This document shows, piece after piece, positions 1 to 7,425 of a DNA stretch of 64,000 bases. Source of the stretch: Poriferisodalis sp965208895 (GTDB lineage: Bacteria > Actinomycetota > Acidimicrobiia > Acidimicrobiales > Poriferisodalaceae); contig NZ_OZ242363.1 in assembly GCF_965208895.1 (NCBI RefSeq), forward strand, positions 3,038,001 through 3,102,000, read 5' to 3'. Positions within the stretch are counted from its first letter, which is position 1; each line of letters starts with the position of its first letter. The notes beneath the pieces were generated by a model. It was not told the DNA's origin. It searched no databases and saw nothing but the letters and a program-made list of their open reading frames with translations. Position numbers and translations under genes: made by a program.

Positions 1-445
1 GCTCCTTCACGACGATGGTGCTCTGGTTGGTCTCGAGATTGTCGAAGTGGTCGCCGTGATCGAGCGACTGCTTTGCGTAGTCGGCGAAGAACCGGAACCG
101 CTCGGTCGTTCCCTGGATGTCGCGGGTGGACGACGCCATGATCGGCTTGCCGGTGTCGAGGGTTTCCCAGTTCGCGACCTCGTCGCGGTTGGCCTCGAGC
201 AGGTCGGCGAGCCTGTACAGGATCGCGCCGCGTTCGGCCGCCGACATGCGCGGCCATGGCCCCTCTTCGAATGCCCGTCGTGCGGCCCGAACCGCCCGGT
301 CGACGTCTTCGGCGCCGCCGAGCGCGACGTCGGCGACCGCCTCGTTGTCGATCGGGCTGATCGACTCGAAGGTGGCGCCGTCGGCGCTGTCGACGAACTC
401 GCCGTCGATGAAGTGCTGGACGCTCTTCTTCTCGACATCAGGCAT
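1..445 (-). CDS. Aldehyde dehydrogenase, N-terminal part (runs off window)
   Basis: NAD(P)-dependent aldehyde dehydrogenase that would oxidise an aldehyde to the acid. Reading the minus strand from the ATG at 445 gives an open frame to the window edge, about 148 residues. It begins MPDVEKKSVQHFIDGEFVDS and continues with ISPIDNEAVADVALGGAEDV, then RAARRAFEEGPWPRM and LETLDTGKPI-type text, which is the usual N-terminal cofactor-domain pattern of the ALDH superfamily. The catalytic Cys and Glu lie outside the window. The start sits 1 nt past the SDR stop at 447, so both genes are one transcript (SDR then ALDH), consistent with successive alcohol and aldehyde oxidation. The substrate cannot be told. 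Confidence 0.85.
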   Translation of the reverse strand, partial: MPDVEKKSVQHFIDGEFVDSADGATFESISPIDNEAVADVALGGAEDVDRAVRAARRAFEEGPWPRMSAAERGAILYRLADLLEANRDEVANWETLDTGKPIMASSTRDIQGTTERFRFFADYAKQSLDHGDHFDNLETNQSTIVVKE

Positions 446-446
446 G

Positions 447-1241
447 TCAGCTTCTTGCTCCCGGTGGCGGTGTGTCTGCGAACATGGCGCCCATCTGGCC
501 GATCCACGCGTCGTAGTCGTTGCCGCGGGCCGCCCACATGTCGGCGACGCCCGGTTCGGGGAGGATGATGAAACGCTCCTCGGCCAGTCCATCCATGAGG
601 GCGTCCATGCACTCCTCGACGCTCATCGGCGGTGCGAGGTCTTTGGGCGGCTCAACGCCGGGGGGCGGCTTCGGCGGGGCGAAGCCGGGTGTGATGACCA
701 TGGTCGGACACAGGGTCGACACGCCAACGCCCTTCGGCTTAAGGTGGATGCCGCACCACTCGGAAAAGCCAAACGACGCATGCTTCGTGGTGACGTACGG
801 CATCGGCGTCGGGCCTGAGATCAGACCAGCGGCCGAAATCGTGTGGAGCAGGTAGCCGCCGCCCCGTTCGATCATGCCGGGAACGACCTCACGGGCGGCC
901 CAGATGTGGGCGTTGACGTGGATGTCGAACATCTTCTGGGTGAGTTCGCTCGGGGTGTCGAGACCGCGACCACCCGCTATGCCGGCGTTGGACACCATCA
1001 TGTCGATGTGGCCCATGTGATCGTTGGCGGCCGCGATCATGGCGACGACGTTGGCCTCGGCGCTGACGTCGCACGTGATGGTGTGGCCGCCCACCTCTTC
1101 GGCGACTCGCTGGGCATTGTCGCCATCGAGGTCGGCCACGACGATGTCCGCCGCGCCTTCGGCGGCGAAGCGGCGCGCCATGCCTTCGCCGATACCGGAG
1201 CCTCCTCCGGTGATGACGATGTTCTTGCCGCTGACGTCCAT
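447..1241 (-). CDS. Short-chain dehydrogenase/reductase (SDR)
   Basis: Classical SDR oxidoreductase of 264 residues. The N-terminus has the Rossmann motif TGGGSGIG (residues about 11-18), an acidic D after the second strand (VADLDGD) that favours NAD(H), the NNAG-equivalent SNAGIAG, and the catalytic Y-x3-K in YVTTK. A longer C-terminal tail after residue 190 (PPKPPPGVEPP) is proline rich and unusual for the core fold. It reads away from the palindrome at 1260-1280 and is followed after 1 nt by an aldehyde dehydrogenase, so the pair probably oxidises an alcohol or hydroxylated side chain to an acid. The start ATG at 1241 lies 18 nt from the operator, consistent with repression. Confidence 0.9.
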   Translation of the reverse strand: MDVSGKNIVITGGGSGIGEGMARRFAAEGAADIVVADLDGDNAQRVAEEVGGHTITCDVSAEANVVAMIAAANDHMGHIDMMVSNAGIAGGRGLDTPSELTQKMFDIHVNAHIWAAREVVPGMIERGGGYLLHTISAAGLISGPTPMPYVTTKHASFGFSEWCGIHLKPKGVGVSTLCPTMVITPGFAPPKPPPGVEPPKDLAPPMSVEECMDALMDGLAEERFIILPEPGVADMWAARGNDYDAWIGQMGAMFADTPPPGARS

Positions 1242-1259
1242 GGATCCCCCGAGGAACGA

Positions 1260-1280
1260 AATCTAGTCGAGGACTAGATT
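1260..1280. promoter_or_regulatory. Perfect 9-bp-arm palindrome, operator type 1
   Basis: AATCTAGTC-GAG-GACTAGATT is a perfect inverted repeat with a 3-nt spacer, lying between the divergent SDR (start 1241) and the AhpD-like gene (start 1354). The same CTAGTC-N3-GACTAG core recurs at 4501, 5282 and 9874, each time at a promoter. It is probably the binding site of a dimeric regulator; the tandem TetR protein at 3265 is the best local candidate because its own promoter carries a copy. Confidence 0.7.
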
Positions 1281-1353
1281 AGGCCGGGACACATGCGGCT
1301 TGTCCAGAGGAATTCCAAACGCTCGTCTCGAGCTATCTGAAAGGCGATTTCTG

Positions 1354-1953
1354 ATGCCGAATATCTGGCCCCTCACCCTTGACGAACTCACGCCCGAGAT
1401 GCGGGAGCGGATGGAGGCGTCATACGAGCGCAGCGGCTATTACCCGAATGCGCAACTCACGCTGGCCCGCCGGCCGGAGGTTGCGAAGGCGGTGCAGAAC
1501 CTCCAGCAGTCGATCGGCGGGTCGTCGACCGTGCCGATGCAGACCATGTTCATGGTGGCCGAGCTCACGTCGAAGATCGCCGGGTGCCGGCACTGCCAGA
1601 GCCACGCGGCCAAGAACCTCTCGCGCCACGGCGTCGATGCCGAAAAGATCCGCGCGATCTGGGAGTACCAGACTTCCGACCTCTTCGACGAAAGGGAGCG
1701 GGCTGCGCTCGACCTCGCGTTGGCCGCGGCGCAGCGGCCGAGCATGGCCGGACCAGAACAGTTCGATCGGCTGCGCGAGGTCGGCTACGTCGAGGCCGAA
1801 CTGGTCGACCTCATGGCGATGATCTCCCTGTTCGGGTTCCTCACCTGCTGGAACGACAGCGTCGCCACCGAGACCGAAGCGGCGCCGGTCGAGTTCGCGA
1901 CGGAGGTCCTCGGCGGGATGGGGTGGGAGCCCGGCAAGCACGCGACCCCATAA
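1354..1953 (+). CDS. AhpD/carboxymuconolactone decarboxylase-family protein
   Basis: 199-residue alkylhydroperoxidase-D-like protein. The redox motif GCRHCQSH (CxxC followed by His) sits near residue 72, preceded by the helix MVAELTSKIA, and is followed by LSRHGVDAEKIRAIWEYQTSDLF and ERAALDLALAAAQ, which are shared almost word for word with the protein at 19766. Such proteins act as disulfide-dependent peroxidase partners or as decarboxylases; which applies here is unknown. I chose the ATG at 1354, which has a GAAAGG ribosome site about 8 nt upstream, over the TTG at 1300. It is divergent from the SDR-ALDH pair across operator type 1. Confidence 0.85.
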   Translation: MPNIWPLTLDELTPEMRERMEASYERSGYYPNAQLTLARRPEVAKAVQNLQQSIGGSSTVPMQTMFMVAELTSKIAGCRHCQSHAAKNLSRHGVDAEKIRAIWEYQTSDLFDERERAALDLALAAAQRPSMAGPEQFDRLREVGYVEAELVDLMAMISLFGFLTCWNDSVATETEAAPVEFATEVLGGMGWEPGKHATP

Positions 1954-1957
1954 GGGG

Positions 1958-3268
1958 TCACGGCGTTGCGGCGGCCTCGCGCAGTTCCTGCGCGCTGGTG
2001 TGGAGATAGTTGCGGCCGGTGGCGGTGACGAGGTTGTAGGCGAGTTCGTCGATCGCGTCGGCCTTCAGGTTCTTCGCCTCGGCGGTGCGATGGTCGAGCG
2101 CGATCACCATGTCGCACAGCTCGGCCGCCCACTGGGCCTCACCATCCTCCATCGCGGCTTGGGCCCGCTCGAACAAGACATCGGGACCACCCGCGAGCTC
2201 GGCGATGCGGCCACCTCGGTCGGCCGGATGCAGCGGGTTCATGCTTGCGGGGTTGCCGTCGAACCAGCCGAGCACGCCCGTGAAGATCGCCCGCACACTC
2301 CAGCTGACGTTCCCGTAGTACTCGCCGAGCATCGGGTTGTCGGCGAGGTCGCGCGGCAACGTCACCTCATGGGCCAGCTCGTCGGGGGTCTTGCCCGCGT
2401 TCATCCCCTCGATCGTCGCGTTGTAGACGTGCCACATCGCTCGGCTGTAGGTGTCGATCGCCTCGTCGACCTCCGCGGTGCCGGAGAAGGGCGTGGTGTG
2501 GCCCAGGACGAGATGCTCGGCCTTGAGTTCCCGCATGCGGTCGACCGACTCGCACCAGTCGCGGACATCGCGGTATTGCGTGCCGCGAATCGCGTAGAGG
2601 TTGGGCCACGACCGATACATGTTGTCGCCGGCGAAGACGACCCTGTCCTGAGCGAACCACGTCATGATCTGGTCCTGTGTCTCGCCCGGGTTCGACGTGA
2701 CTTCGAGGGTCACCCCGCCGAGTTCCACGACTCCGTTGGCGTCGAACGTCTTGGTGGGGAAGGTGCGACGGTCGGGGCCGCCCCCGGGCCCACCCGCCAG
2801 CGCGCCCGCCTTCGGGTAGATCGCCGGTGCGATGCCGTTGTTGATCCGCTTCTCGGGCGGCAGCAAGAACCCGGCCTGGCGCTTGCCGCGAACCTGCGCG
2901 ATCGATGCGCCGTTGCGAGCGAAGCGCCGCGCCTCGTCGCCGAAGCGAACGTTGCCCCAGATCTCGATGTCGGGGTTCTCGTCGAGGAACGCGGGTGCGC
3001 CGCCGGTGTGGTCGGGGTGGCCATGGGTGTAGACGAGTCCCACGATTGGCAGATCGGTGTGGTTGCGGAGCTCGGCGATCGCCTCGGTCGACAGGGCCGG
3101 CACCGATCCGGAGTCGACGGCGACGACACCGGTATCGCCGACAACGAACGAGAAGGTGGACACGCCATAGCCGACCGCCACGTGGACCCGCTCGGAGAGC
3201 TGGACCCAATCGCGGGCGAACAGGTGGTCGATCGAACGAAGCTTGGCGGAAGCAGCGGTGTCGGTCAT
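1958..3268 (-). CDS. Metallo-beta-lactamase alkylsulfatase-like hydrolase
   Basis: 436-residue zinc hydrolase resembling linear primary-alkylsulfatases (SdsA/BDS1 type). The metal motif THGHPDHTGG lies near residue 81 (HxHxDH). The C-terminal half carries the family's dimerisation-domain text, for example YYGNVSWSVRAIF, LGWFDGNPASMNPL and AAELCDMVIALD followed by AKNLKADAIDELAY. The usual third domain (SCP2-like substrate-binding module) is missing, because the protein ends right after the dimerisation domain. There is no signal peptide, so it should act in the cytoplasm. It overlaps the upstream tandem TetR gene by 4 nt (ATGA), so regulator and hydrolase are co-translated. Substrate (alkyl sulfate versus other ester) is inferred only from family. 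Confidence 0.82.
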   Translation of the reverse strand: MTDTAASAKLRSIDHLFARDWVQLSERVHVAVGYGVSTFSFVVGDTGVVAVDSGSVPALSTEAIAELRNHTDLPIVGLVYTHGHPDHTGGAPAFLDENPDIEIWGNVRFGDEARRFARNGASIAQVRGKRQAGFLLPPEKRINNGIAPAIYPKAGALAGGPGGGPDRRTFPTKTFDANGVVELGGVTLEVTSNPGETQDQIMTWFAQDRVVFAGDNMYRSWPNLYAIRGTQYRDVRDWCESVDRMRELKAEHLVLGHTTPFSGTAEVDEAIDTYSRAMWHVYNATIEGMNAGKTPDELAHEVTLPRDLADNPMLGEYYGNVSWSVRAIFTGVLGWFDGNPASMNPLHPADRGGRIAELAGGPDVLFERAQAAMEDGEAQWAAELCDMVIALDHRTAEAKNLKADAIDELAYNLVTATGRNYLHTSAQELREAAATP

Positions 3269-4488
3269 GAGGGTGATCCTCGGGTTGGTTGCGGTGTGTA
3301 GACGTCGGGGTCGACGAGTTGGGTGGAGAGGGCGGCGAGATACCGGCGCATCGCCACGAGGTCGCCACCGAGCGGCTCGAGCCCGTACTCGATGATGTTG
3401 CGATAGATGCCCCAGCCGAGGTCGAGCGCGTGGACGGCGACCACCTGGCCGTGCACGCTTGGATCGGTCGTGGCGCGGCCCGTGCGCTCAGCGACCGTTT
3501 CGACCATGCGGGCGACCATGGGCGAGTGGGTGTAAGCCTCGTGATCCCATTCTTCGGTTGCGGCGAGGTGCGCGAGCGTGCGCCAGAGCGGAAGACGGCG
3601 TTCGGCGTGGATCGGCACGATGTTCGCCTCGGCGGCGCCGCTCGCCAGCAAGGCGGCGGCTCGGCGTTGGATGCAGCTCGCGATCAGGTGCTCTTTCGAC
3701 GCGCAGTAGTGGTGCACCTGGCCATGATTGACTCCCGCCTCGGTTGCGATGTCCTTCAGGGTGATGGCGGACGGCGTGGATTCGAGCAGGAGCGCCGTCG
3801 TGGCGGAGATCAGCTTGGCCCGCACAGCTTCAGGGCCGCGGTCGTGCTCGAGTGCCGGCTCGACGGTTGGCGCCTCGGGCACATCGGCCGGCTCGTCGAC
3901 CTCTGACTTGATCGGGTCGACGAGTCGCATCGATCGCGTCGAAAGGTCCTCGCAGATCGCGTCGACGTCGGGGTCGAACGGGGCAAGCGCGTAGAGGATC
4001 ATGTCGCGAAAGATCCACCAGCCGCGCTGCAGTGCGGTAGTCGCCGCGGTGACCGCCATCACCTCGGGGTCGTTTGCCGGGCGCCCGATGTCGTCGGCCC
4101 GCCGATGCGCCAGCCAGCCGACGACCGGCGACGGTTCGAACGGTGGTTGGCGCCACGCCCCAGTGCTTGCGAGGTAAGCGAGTGTGCGCCACCCGGCCGG
4201 CCGGTTGGCCGCATCGAGCGGCAGGGGAAAGTGTTGACCGTCGTGCATGCGGTCCTGGTGGTAGCGCGCCGCTCCATCGGCGATCGTCGCTGCGACCAGT
4301 CCGTCCTTGGATCCGAAATAGTGATGGATCTGCCCGTGGTTGACGCCGGCTCGCTCGGCGATCTGGCGCACGGTCACGTCGAACGGTGTTCGTTGGGCCA
4401 ACAATTCGGTCGCCGCAGTCAGCAGCCGTGCCCGAACGGCATCCGGCCCCCGAACGCGGGCTTCGCGGTGATGGGCCTCGGCGGTCAT
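3265..4488 (-). CDS. Tandem (duplicated) TetR-family regulator
   Basis: 407-residue protein made of two complete TetR units in one chain. Unit 1 (about residues 14-200) has the helix-turn-helix TVRQIAERAGVNHGQIHHYF; unit 2 (about residues 220-400) repeats it as TLKDIATEAGVNHGQVHHYC. Ligand domains also match each other (GWRTLAYLAST and LWRTLAHLAAT; RGWWIFRDMILYALAPF and LGWGIYRNIIEYGLEPL). The protein is therefore an internal duplication that could work as a single-chain pseudo-dimer. Its start is 12 nt from the palindrome at 4501, which suggests autoregulation and control of the divergent VOC gene. It overlaps the alkylsulfatase gene downstream by 4 nt. Confidence 0.9.
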   Translation of the reverse strand: MTAEAHHREARVRGPDAVRARLLTAATELLAQRTPFDVTVRQIAERAGVNHGQIHHYFGSKDGLVAATIADGAARYHQDRMHDGQHFPLPLDAANRPAGWRTLAYLASTGAWRQPPFEPSPVVGWLAHRRADDIGRPANDPEVMAVTAATTALQRGWWIFRDMILYALAPFDPDVDAICEDLSTRSMRLVDPIKSEVDEPADVPEAPTVEPALEHDRGPEAVRAKLISATTALLLESTPSAITLKDIATEAGVNHGQVHHYCASKEHLIASCIQRRAAALLASGAAEANIVPIHAERRLPLWRTLAHLAATEEWDHEAYTHSPMVARMVETVAERTGRATTDPSVHGQVVAVHALDLGWGIYRNIIEYGLEPLGGDLVAMRRYLAALSTQLVDPDVYTPQPTRGSPS

Positions 4489-4500
4489 CGCCCCCCCAAT

Positions 4501-4515
4501 CTAGTCCTTGACTAG
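4501..4515. promoter_or_regulatory. Operator type 1, copy 2
   Basis: CTAGTC-CTT-GACTAG, a perfect 6-bp-arm palindrome between the tandem TetR start (4488, minus) and the VOC gene start (4546, plus). It has the same core and 3-nt spacing as the site at 1260-1280. Confidence 0.68.
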
Positions 4516-4545
4516 GACTGTGCTGCCAGGACTACCCTGACCCCC

Positions 4546-5205
4546 ATGGCTCAAGGATCCTCTTCCCCCGGCGACGGTGCCGGCAACCTCGACAAAACCT
4601 TCCGTGAGTGGCAGGACGACGGGTCGAGCGAGGTCGCCACGCTCGGCGGCGTCTACGGCGGTGCCAACGGTGTGAACCACATGGTGCTCAACGTCCGCGA
4701 CATGGAGAAGTCGCACGATTTCTGGACCCGGGTGATGCGCCTCGAGCACTGCGGCACACAAGGCGGCCCCGGGCAGCCGCGGTTCCTGCGCTTCTACCGG
4801 TCCCACGGTCACACCCACCACGACATCGCGCTGAGTCCAGCCAAGGACCCCGATTCGCTCCCGATCCCGACCGGGCCCTTGCAGACCCCCGGCCTGAACC
4901 ACTTCGCGTGGACCTATCCCGACCTCGAGACGTGGAAGCAGCAGGTTCGCCACGTGGTCGACACTGGCTACCCGATTCAGTTCCGCATGGAGCACGGCAT
5001 GAGCCAGAGCCTGTATGTCCGCGACCCCGACGGCACGGTCGTCGAGATGATGTACGAGTTCCCCGAGGAACGATGGAACGAGAACATCGAGGCGGCGCTC
5101 AAGTACCGGCGAGTCCTCGACATCGACAACGACCCCGACTACTTCGATCCCAAGCCCGAGGACATGCCCTTGTTCGACGAGAACGGCCTGGTCGAAGCTT
5201 CATGA
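4546..5205 (+). CDS. VOC-family (glyoxalase/extradiol dioxygenase-like) protein
   Basis: 219-residue vicinal-oxygen-chelate protein with two beta-alpha-beta-beta-beta modules. Metal ligands can be placed at His45 (GVNHMVLNV), His119 (GLNHFAWTY) and Glu167 (PDGTVVEMMYEF), the 2-His-1-Glu set of type I extradiol ring-cleavage dioxygenases and related isomerases. The first 40 residues form a polar extension. The ATG at 4546 follows the operator at 4501 by 30 nt. A 27-codon frame (5202-5285) overlaps its stop by ATGA and ends inside the next operator; it resembles nothing and may be a gene stump. A role in cleaving a catechol-type intermediate fits the neighbouring dehalogenase and sulfatases but is inference. 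Confidence 0.78.
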   Translation: MAQGSSSPGDGAGNLDKTFREWQDDGSSEVATLGGVYGGANGVNHMVLNVRDMEKSHDFWTRVMRLEHCGTQGGPGQPRFLRFYRSHGHTHHDIALSPAKDPDSLPIPTGPLQTPGLNHFAWTYPDLETWKQQVRHVVDTGYPIQFRMEHGMSQSLYVRDPDGTVVEMMYEFPEERWNENIEAALKYRRVLDIDNDPDYFDPKPEDMPLFDENGLVEAS

Positions 5206-5281
5206 CCATCGACGAAGACCTGATCGAACAGACGCCTTGCCATCTATCTTGGACTCGATCCGCGACACCCGGTGTTCGAAC

Positions 5282-5296
5282 CTAGTCAGTGACTAA
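5282..5296. promoter_or_regulatory. Operator type 1, copy 3
   Basis: CTAGTC-AGT-GACTAA, one mismatch from the perfect palindrome, lies 36 nt before the dehalogenase-like start. The intergenic stretch 5206-5331 otherwise holds only a 27-codon frame coupled to the VOC gene. Confidence 0.62.
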
Positions 5297-5331
5297 AGTC
5301 GGCCACGACGACGGATCATGCAGAGGGACCA

Positions 5332-7425
5332 GTGAAGCTTTTCTCACACAAGAAGCGTCCGACCGGCATGGGTCCGTACCCGCTCGAGCGACTTCCGCGG
5401 CTTGCCGACCCCGCCGCGCCTGTCGCCGGCGCGGGCGTTCGTCCCGCCGAGGCCCGACCCGAAGGGCCGCTGTCTGCCAGCCATGCTTACGAGCTCTACC
5501 TCGACCTCTTCGACCAACAGCGCACGGGCGACGTGTCCGAGCGAGCCCCGATCCCGGACGACCCCCAGGAGCGGGCCGACAACCTGAAGGGCGGCCTCTA
5601 CTTCCTCGATGCCGACATGACGGGGTGCGGCGTGCTCACCGCAGAGGCCTGGACGGGCGAGACCCGCGACCACGGTTTTGCCGTGGTCACGCTGGTGGCT
5701 CACTCCCGCACCGTCGGGCGCGATCAGCCCGGCGACGACTGGATCGATGGCACCCGACAGGTCAACGCCGACTTGCGTGCCGCCGAGCTCGCCGTCTTGA
5801 TCGCCGGCTACATCCGCCGCATCGGCTTCGACGCGGTGGCCCACACCCCGACAATCTCGGACGTCGACATCGAGAAGGTGGCGCTGCAGTGCGGGCTCAT
5901 CGAAGCGGTCGGTGGCGAACTCCGCGCCCCCTTCATCAAGACCGGATTCTCGCTCTCGGTCGTGTCCACCGACATGGAGATCGCGCCCGACGCTCCGCTC
6001 GCTCGCCGCGGCCTGGCCGCCAAGTTGCGGTCGACCCACTCGCTCGGATGGCTGCTCGGCCGAGGTGGCACCCGGGCGGGCCTCGGCCGGCTCAACGGCG
6101 ACCACCGTCCGCTGCACATGGGCCGCTACCCGATGGAGCGCATCAAGCGCGTCCCCGAGGCGACCACGTTGGTGATCCCCGAAGAGATCGAGCGGGTGCC
6201 AGTGCGGGCCGGGGGCTTTCCGCGCGCGGGTCACGGCGACATGGGGCCGAAGTTCCAGAAGGAATTGGCGGTTTTCTCGTACAAGACGCCGCAGGCGCAG
6301 GCCTACATCCAACAGATCGGCGAGATGGTGCCGTATCAGGATGGCGAGGTCGCCCCCGAGCGCGCGCCGGGCACCAGCGATCCGGATCGCAACGCCGACG
6401 CGCTGAAGGCGTTCGCCCATCACCTCGGCGGCGACATGGTCGGCGTGTGCGAGGTGCCGGAGTATGCTTGGTACTCGCACAACGGCAAAGGCGAAGTGAT
6501 CACGCCACGCCACAAGTACGGCGTCGTGATCCTGCTCGACCAGGGCTACGAGACCATGGAGGGCGCGAGTGGTGACGACTGGGTGAGTGGCGCCCAGTCG
6601 ATGCGCGCTTACATGCGCGGCGCGCAGATCGCCGGCCTCATGGCCGAACATCTCCGATCGCTTGGCTTCAGCTCTCGAAGCCATACCAACCGCGACAGTG
6701 AAGTGCTGCACATCCCGCTGGTACTCGAAGCGGGGCTGGGCGAACTGAGCCGCATCGGCGAACTGGTGCTCAACCCATTTGTCGGACCGCGGTTCAAGTC
6801 GGTCGTGCTCACCACCGACATGCCGTTGACCCCCGATCGCAAGATCGACTTCGGGCTCCAGGACTTCTGCACCAAGTGCACCAAGTGCGCCCGCGAGTGC
6901 CCGTGCGGGGCGATCGAGTTCGGCGACAAGATCATGTTCAACGGGTACGAGATGTGGAAGCCCGACGTCGAGAAGTGCACCAAGTACCGCCTCGGCAACA
7001 TGAGGGGCTCGGCGTGTGGGCGCTGCATGAAGACGTGCCCGTTCAACATCGAAGGCGTGCTCGCGGAACGGGTGTTTCTGTGGTCGGCGATCAAGCTGCC
7101 CTTCACCCGTAAGTTCATCGCCAACCTCGACGACAAGGTCGGCAACGGCTCGATCAACCCGATCAAGAAGTGGTGGTGGGACCTCGAATTCAAGGACGGC
7201 CGCACCATCGAGCCCGAGAAGGGCACCAACGCCCGCGAGCTCGACATGAACGGCGGCCGCATCGCCGACAAGCAGAAGGTGGCGATCTACCCGCCCGACA
7301 TGCTCCCCGCAGGCGACAACCAGGGGGTACCGGTCAAGCTCGAACGCAAGGAAGCGATTCTTCGGCGCAAACAGGCCGAGACGCCGGCTGCGGCGCGGGC
7401 TCGCGTCGGTCGTCAGGCGATGTAG
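5332..7425 (+). CDS. Reductive-dehalogenase-like iron-sulfur corrinoid protein, duplicated core
   Basis: 697-residue protein of the RdhA/QueG superfamily. Two cluster motifs sit at C513-x2-C-x2-C-x3-CP (CTKCTKCARECP) and C549 with C562-x2-C-x3-CP (CGRCMKTCP), the pattern of RdhA proteins that bind two 4Fe-4S clusters beside a cobamide. There is no twin-arginine signal and no RdhB anchor gene, so it should be a soluble catabolic type, not a respiratory one; the length matches catabolic RdhAs of about 700 residues. Residues about 80-225 repeat residues about 355-505: GDDWIDGTRQVNADLRAAEL against GDDWVSGAQSMRAYMRGAQI, and IRRIGFDAVAHT against LRSLGFSSRSHT. No reductase domain is fused, so a separate electron donor is needed. 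Halogen removal is inference. Confidence 0.8.
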   Translation: MKLFSHKKRPTGMGPYPLERLPRLADPAAPVAGAGVRPAEARPEGPLSASHAYELYLDLFDQQRTGDVSERAPIPDDPQERADNLKGGLYFLDADMTGCGVLTAEAWTGETRDHGFAVVTLVAHSRTVGRDQPGDDWIDGTRQVNADLRAAELAVLIAGYIRRIGFDAVAHTPTISDVDIEKVALQCGLIEAVGGELRAPFIKTGFSLSVVSTDMEIAPDAPLARRGLAAKLRSTHSLGWLLGRGGTRAGLGRLNGDHRPLHMGRYPMERIKRVPEATTLVIPEEIERVPVRAGGFPRAGHGDMGPKFQKELAVFSYKTPQAQAYIQQIGEMVPYQDGEVAPERAPGTSDPDRNADALKAFAHHLGGDMVGVCEVPEYAWYSHNGKGEVITPRHKYGVVILLDQGYETMEGASGDDWVSGAQSMRAYMRGAQIAGLMAEHLRSLGFSSRSHTNRDSEVLHIPLVLEAGLGELSRIGELVLNPFVGPRFKSVVLTTDMPLTPDRKIDFGLQDFCTKCTKCARECPCGAIEFGDKIMFNGYEMWKPDVEKCTKYRLGNMRGSACGRCMKTCPFNIEGVLAERVFLWSAIKLPFTRKFIANLDDKVGNGSINPIKKWWWDLEFKDGRTIEPEKGTNARELDMNGGRIADKQKVAIYPPDMLPAGDNQGVPVKLERKEAILRRKQAETPAAARARVGRQAM

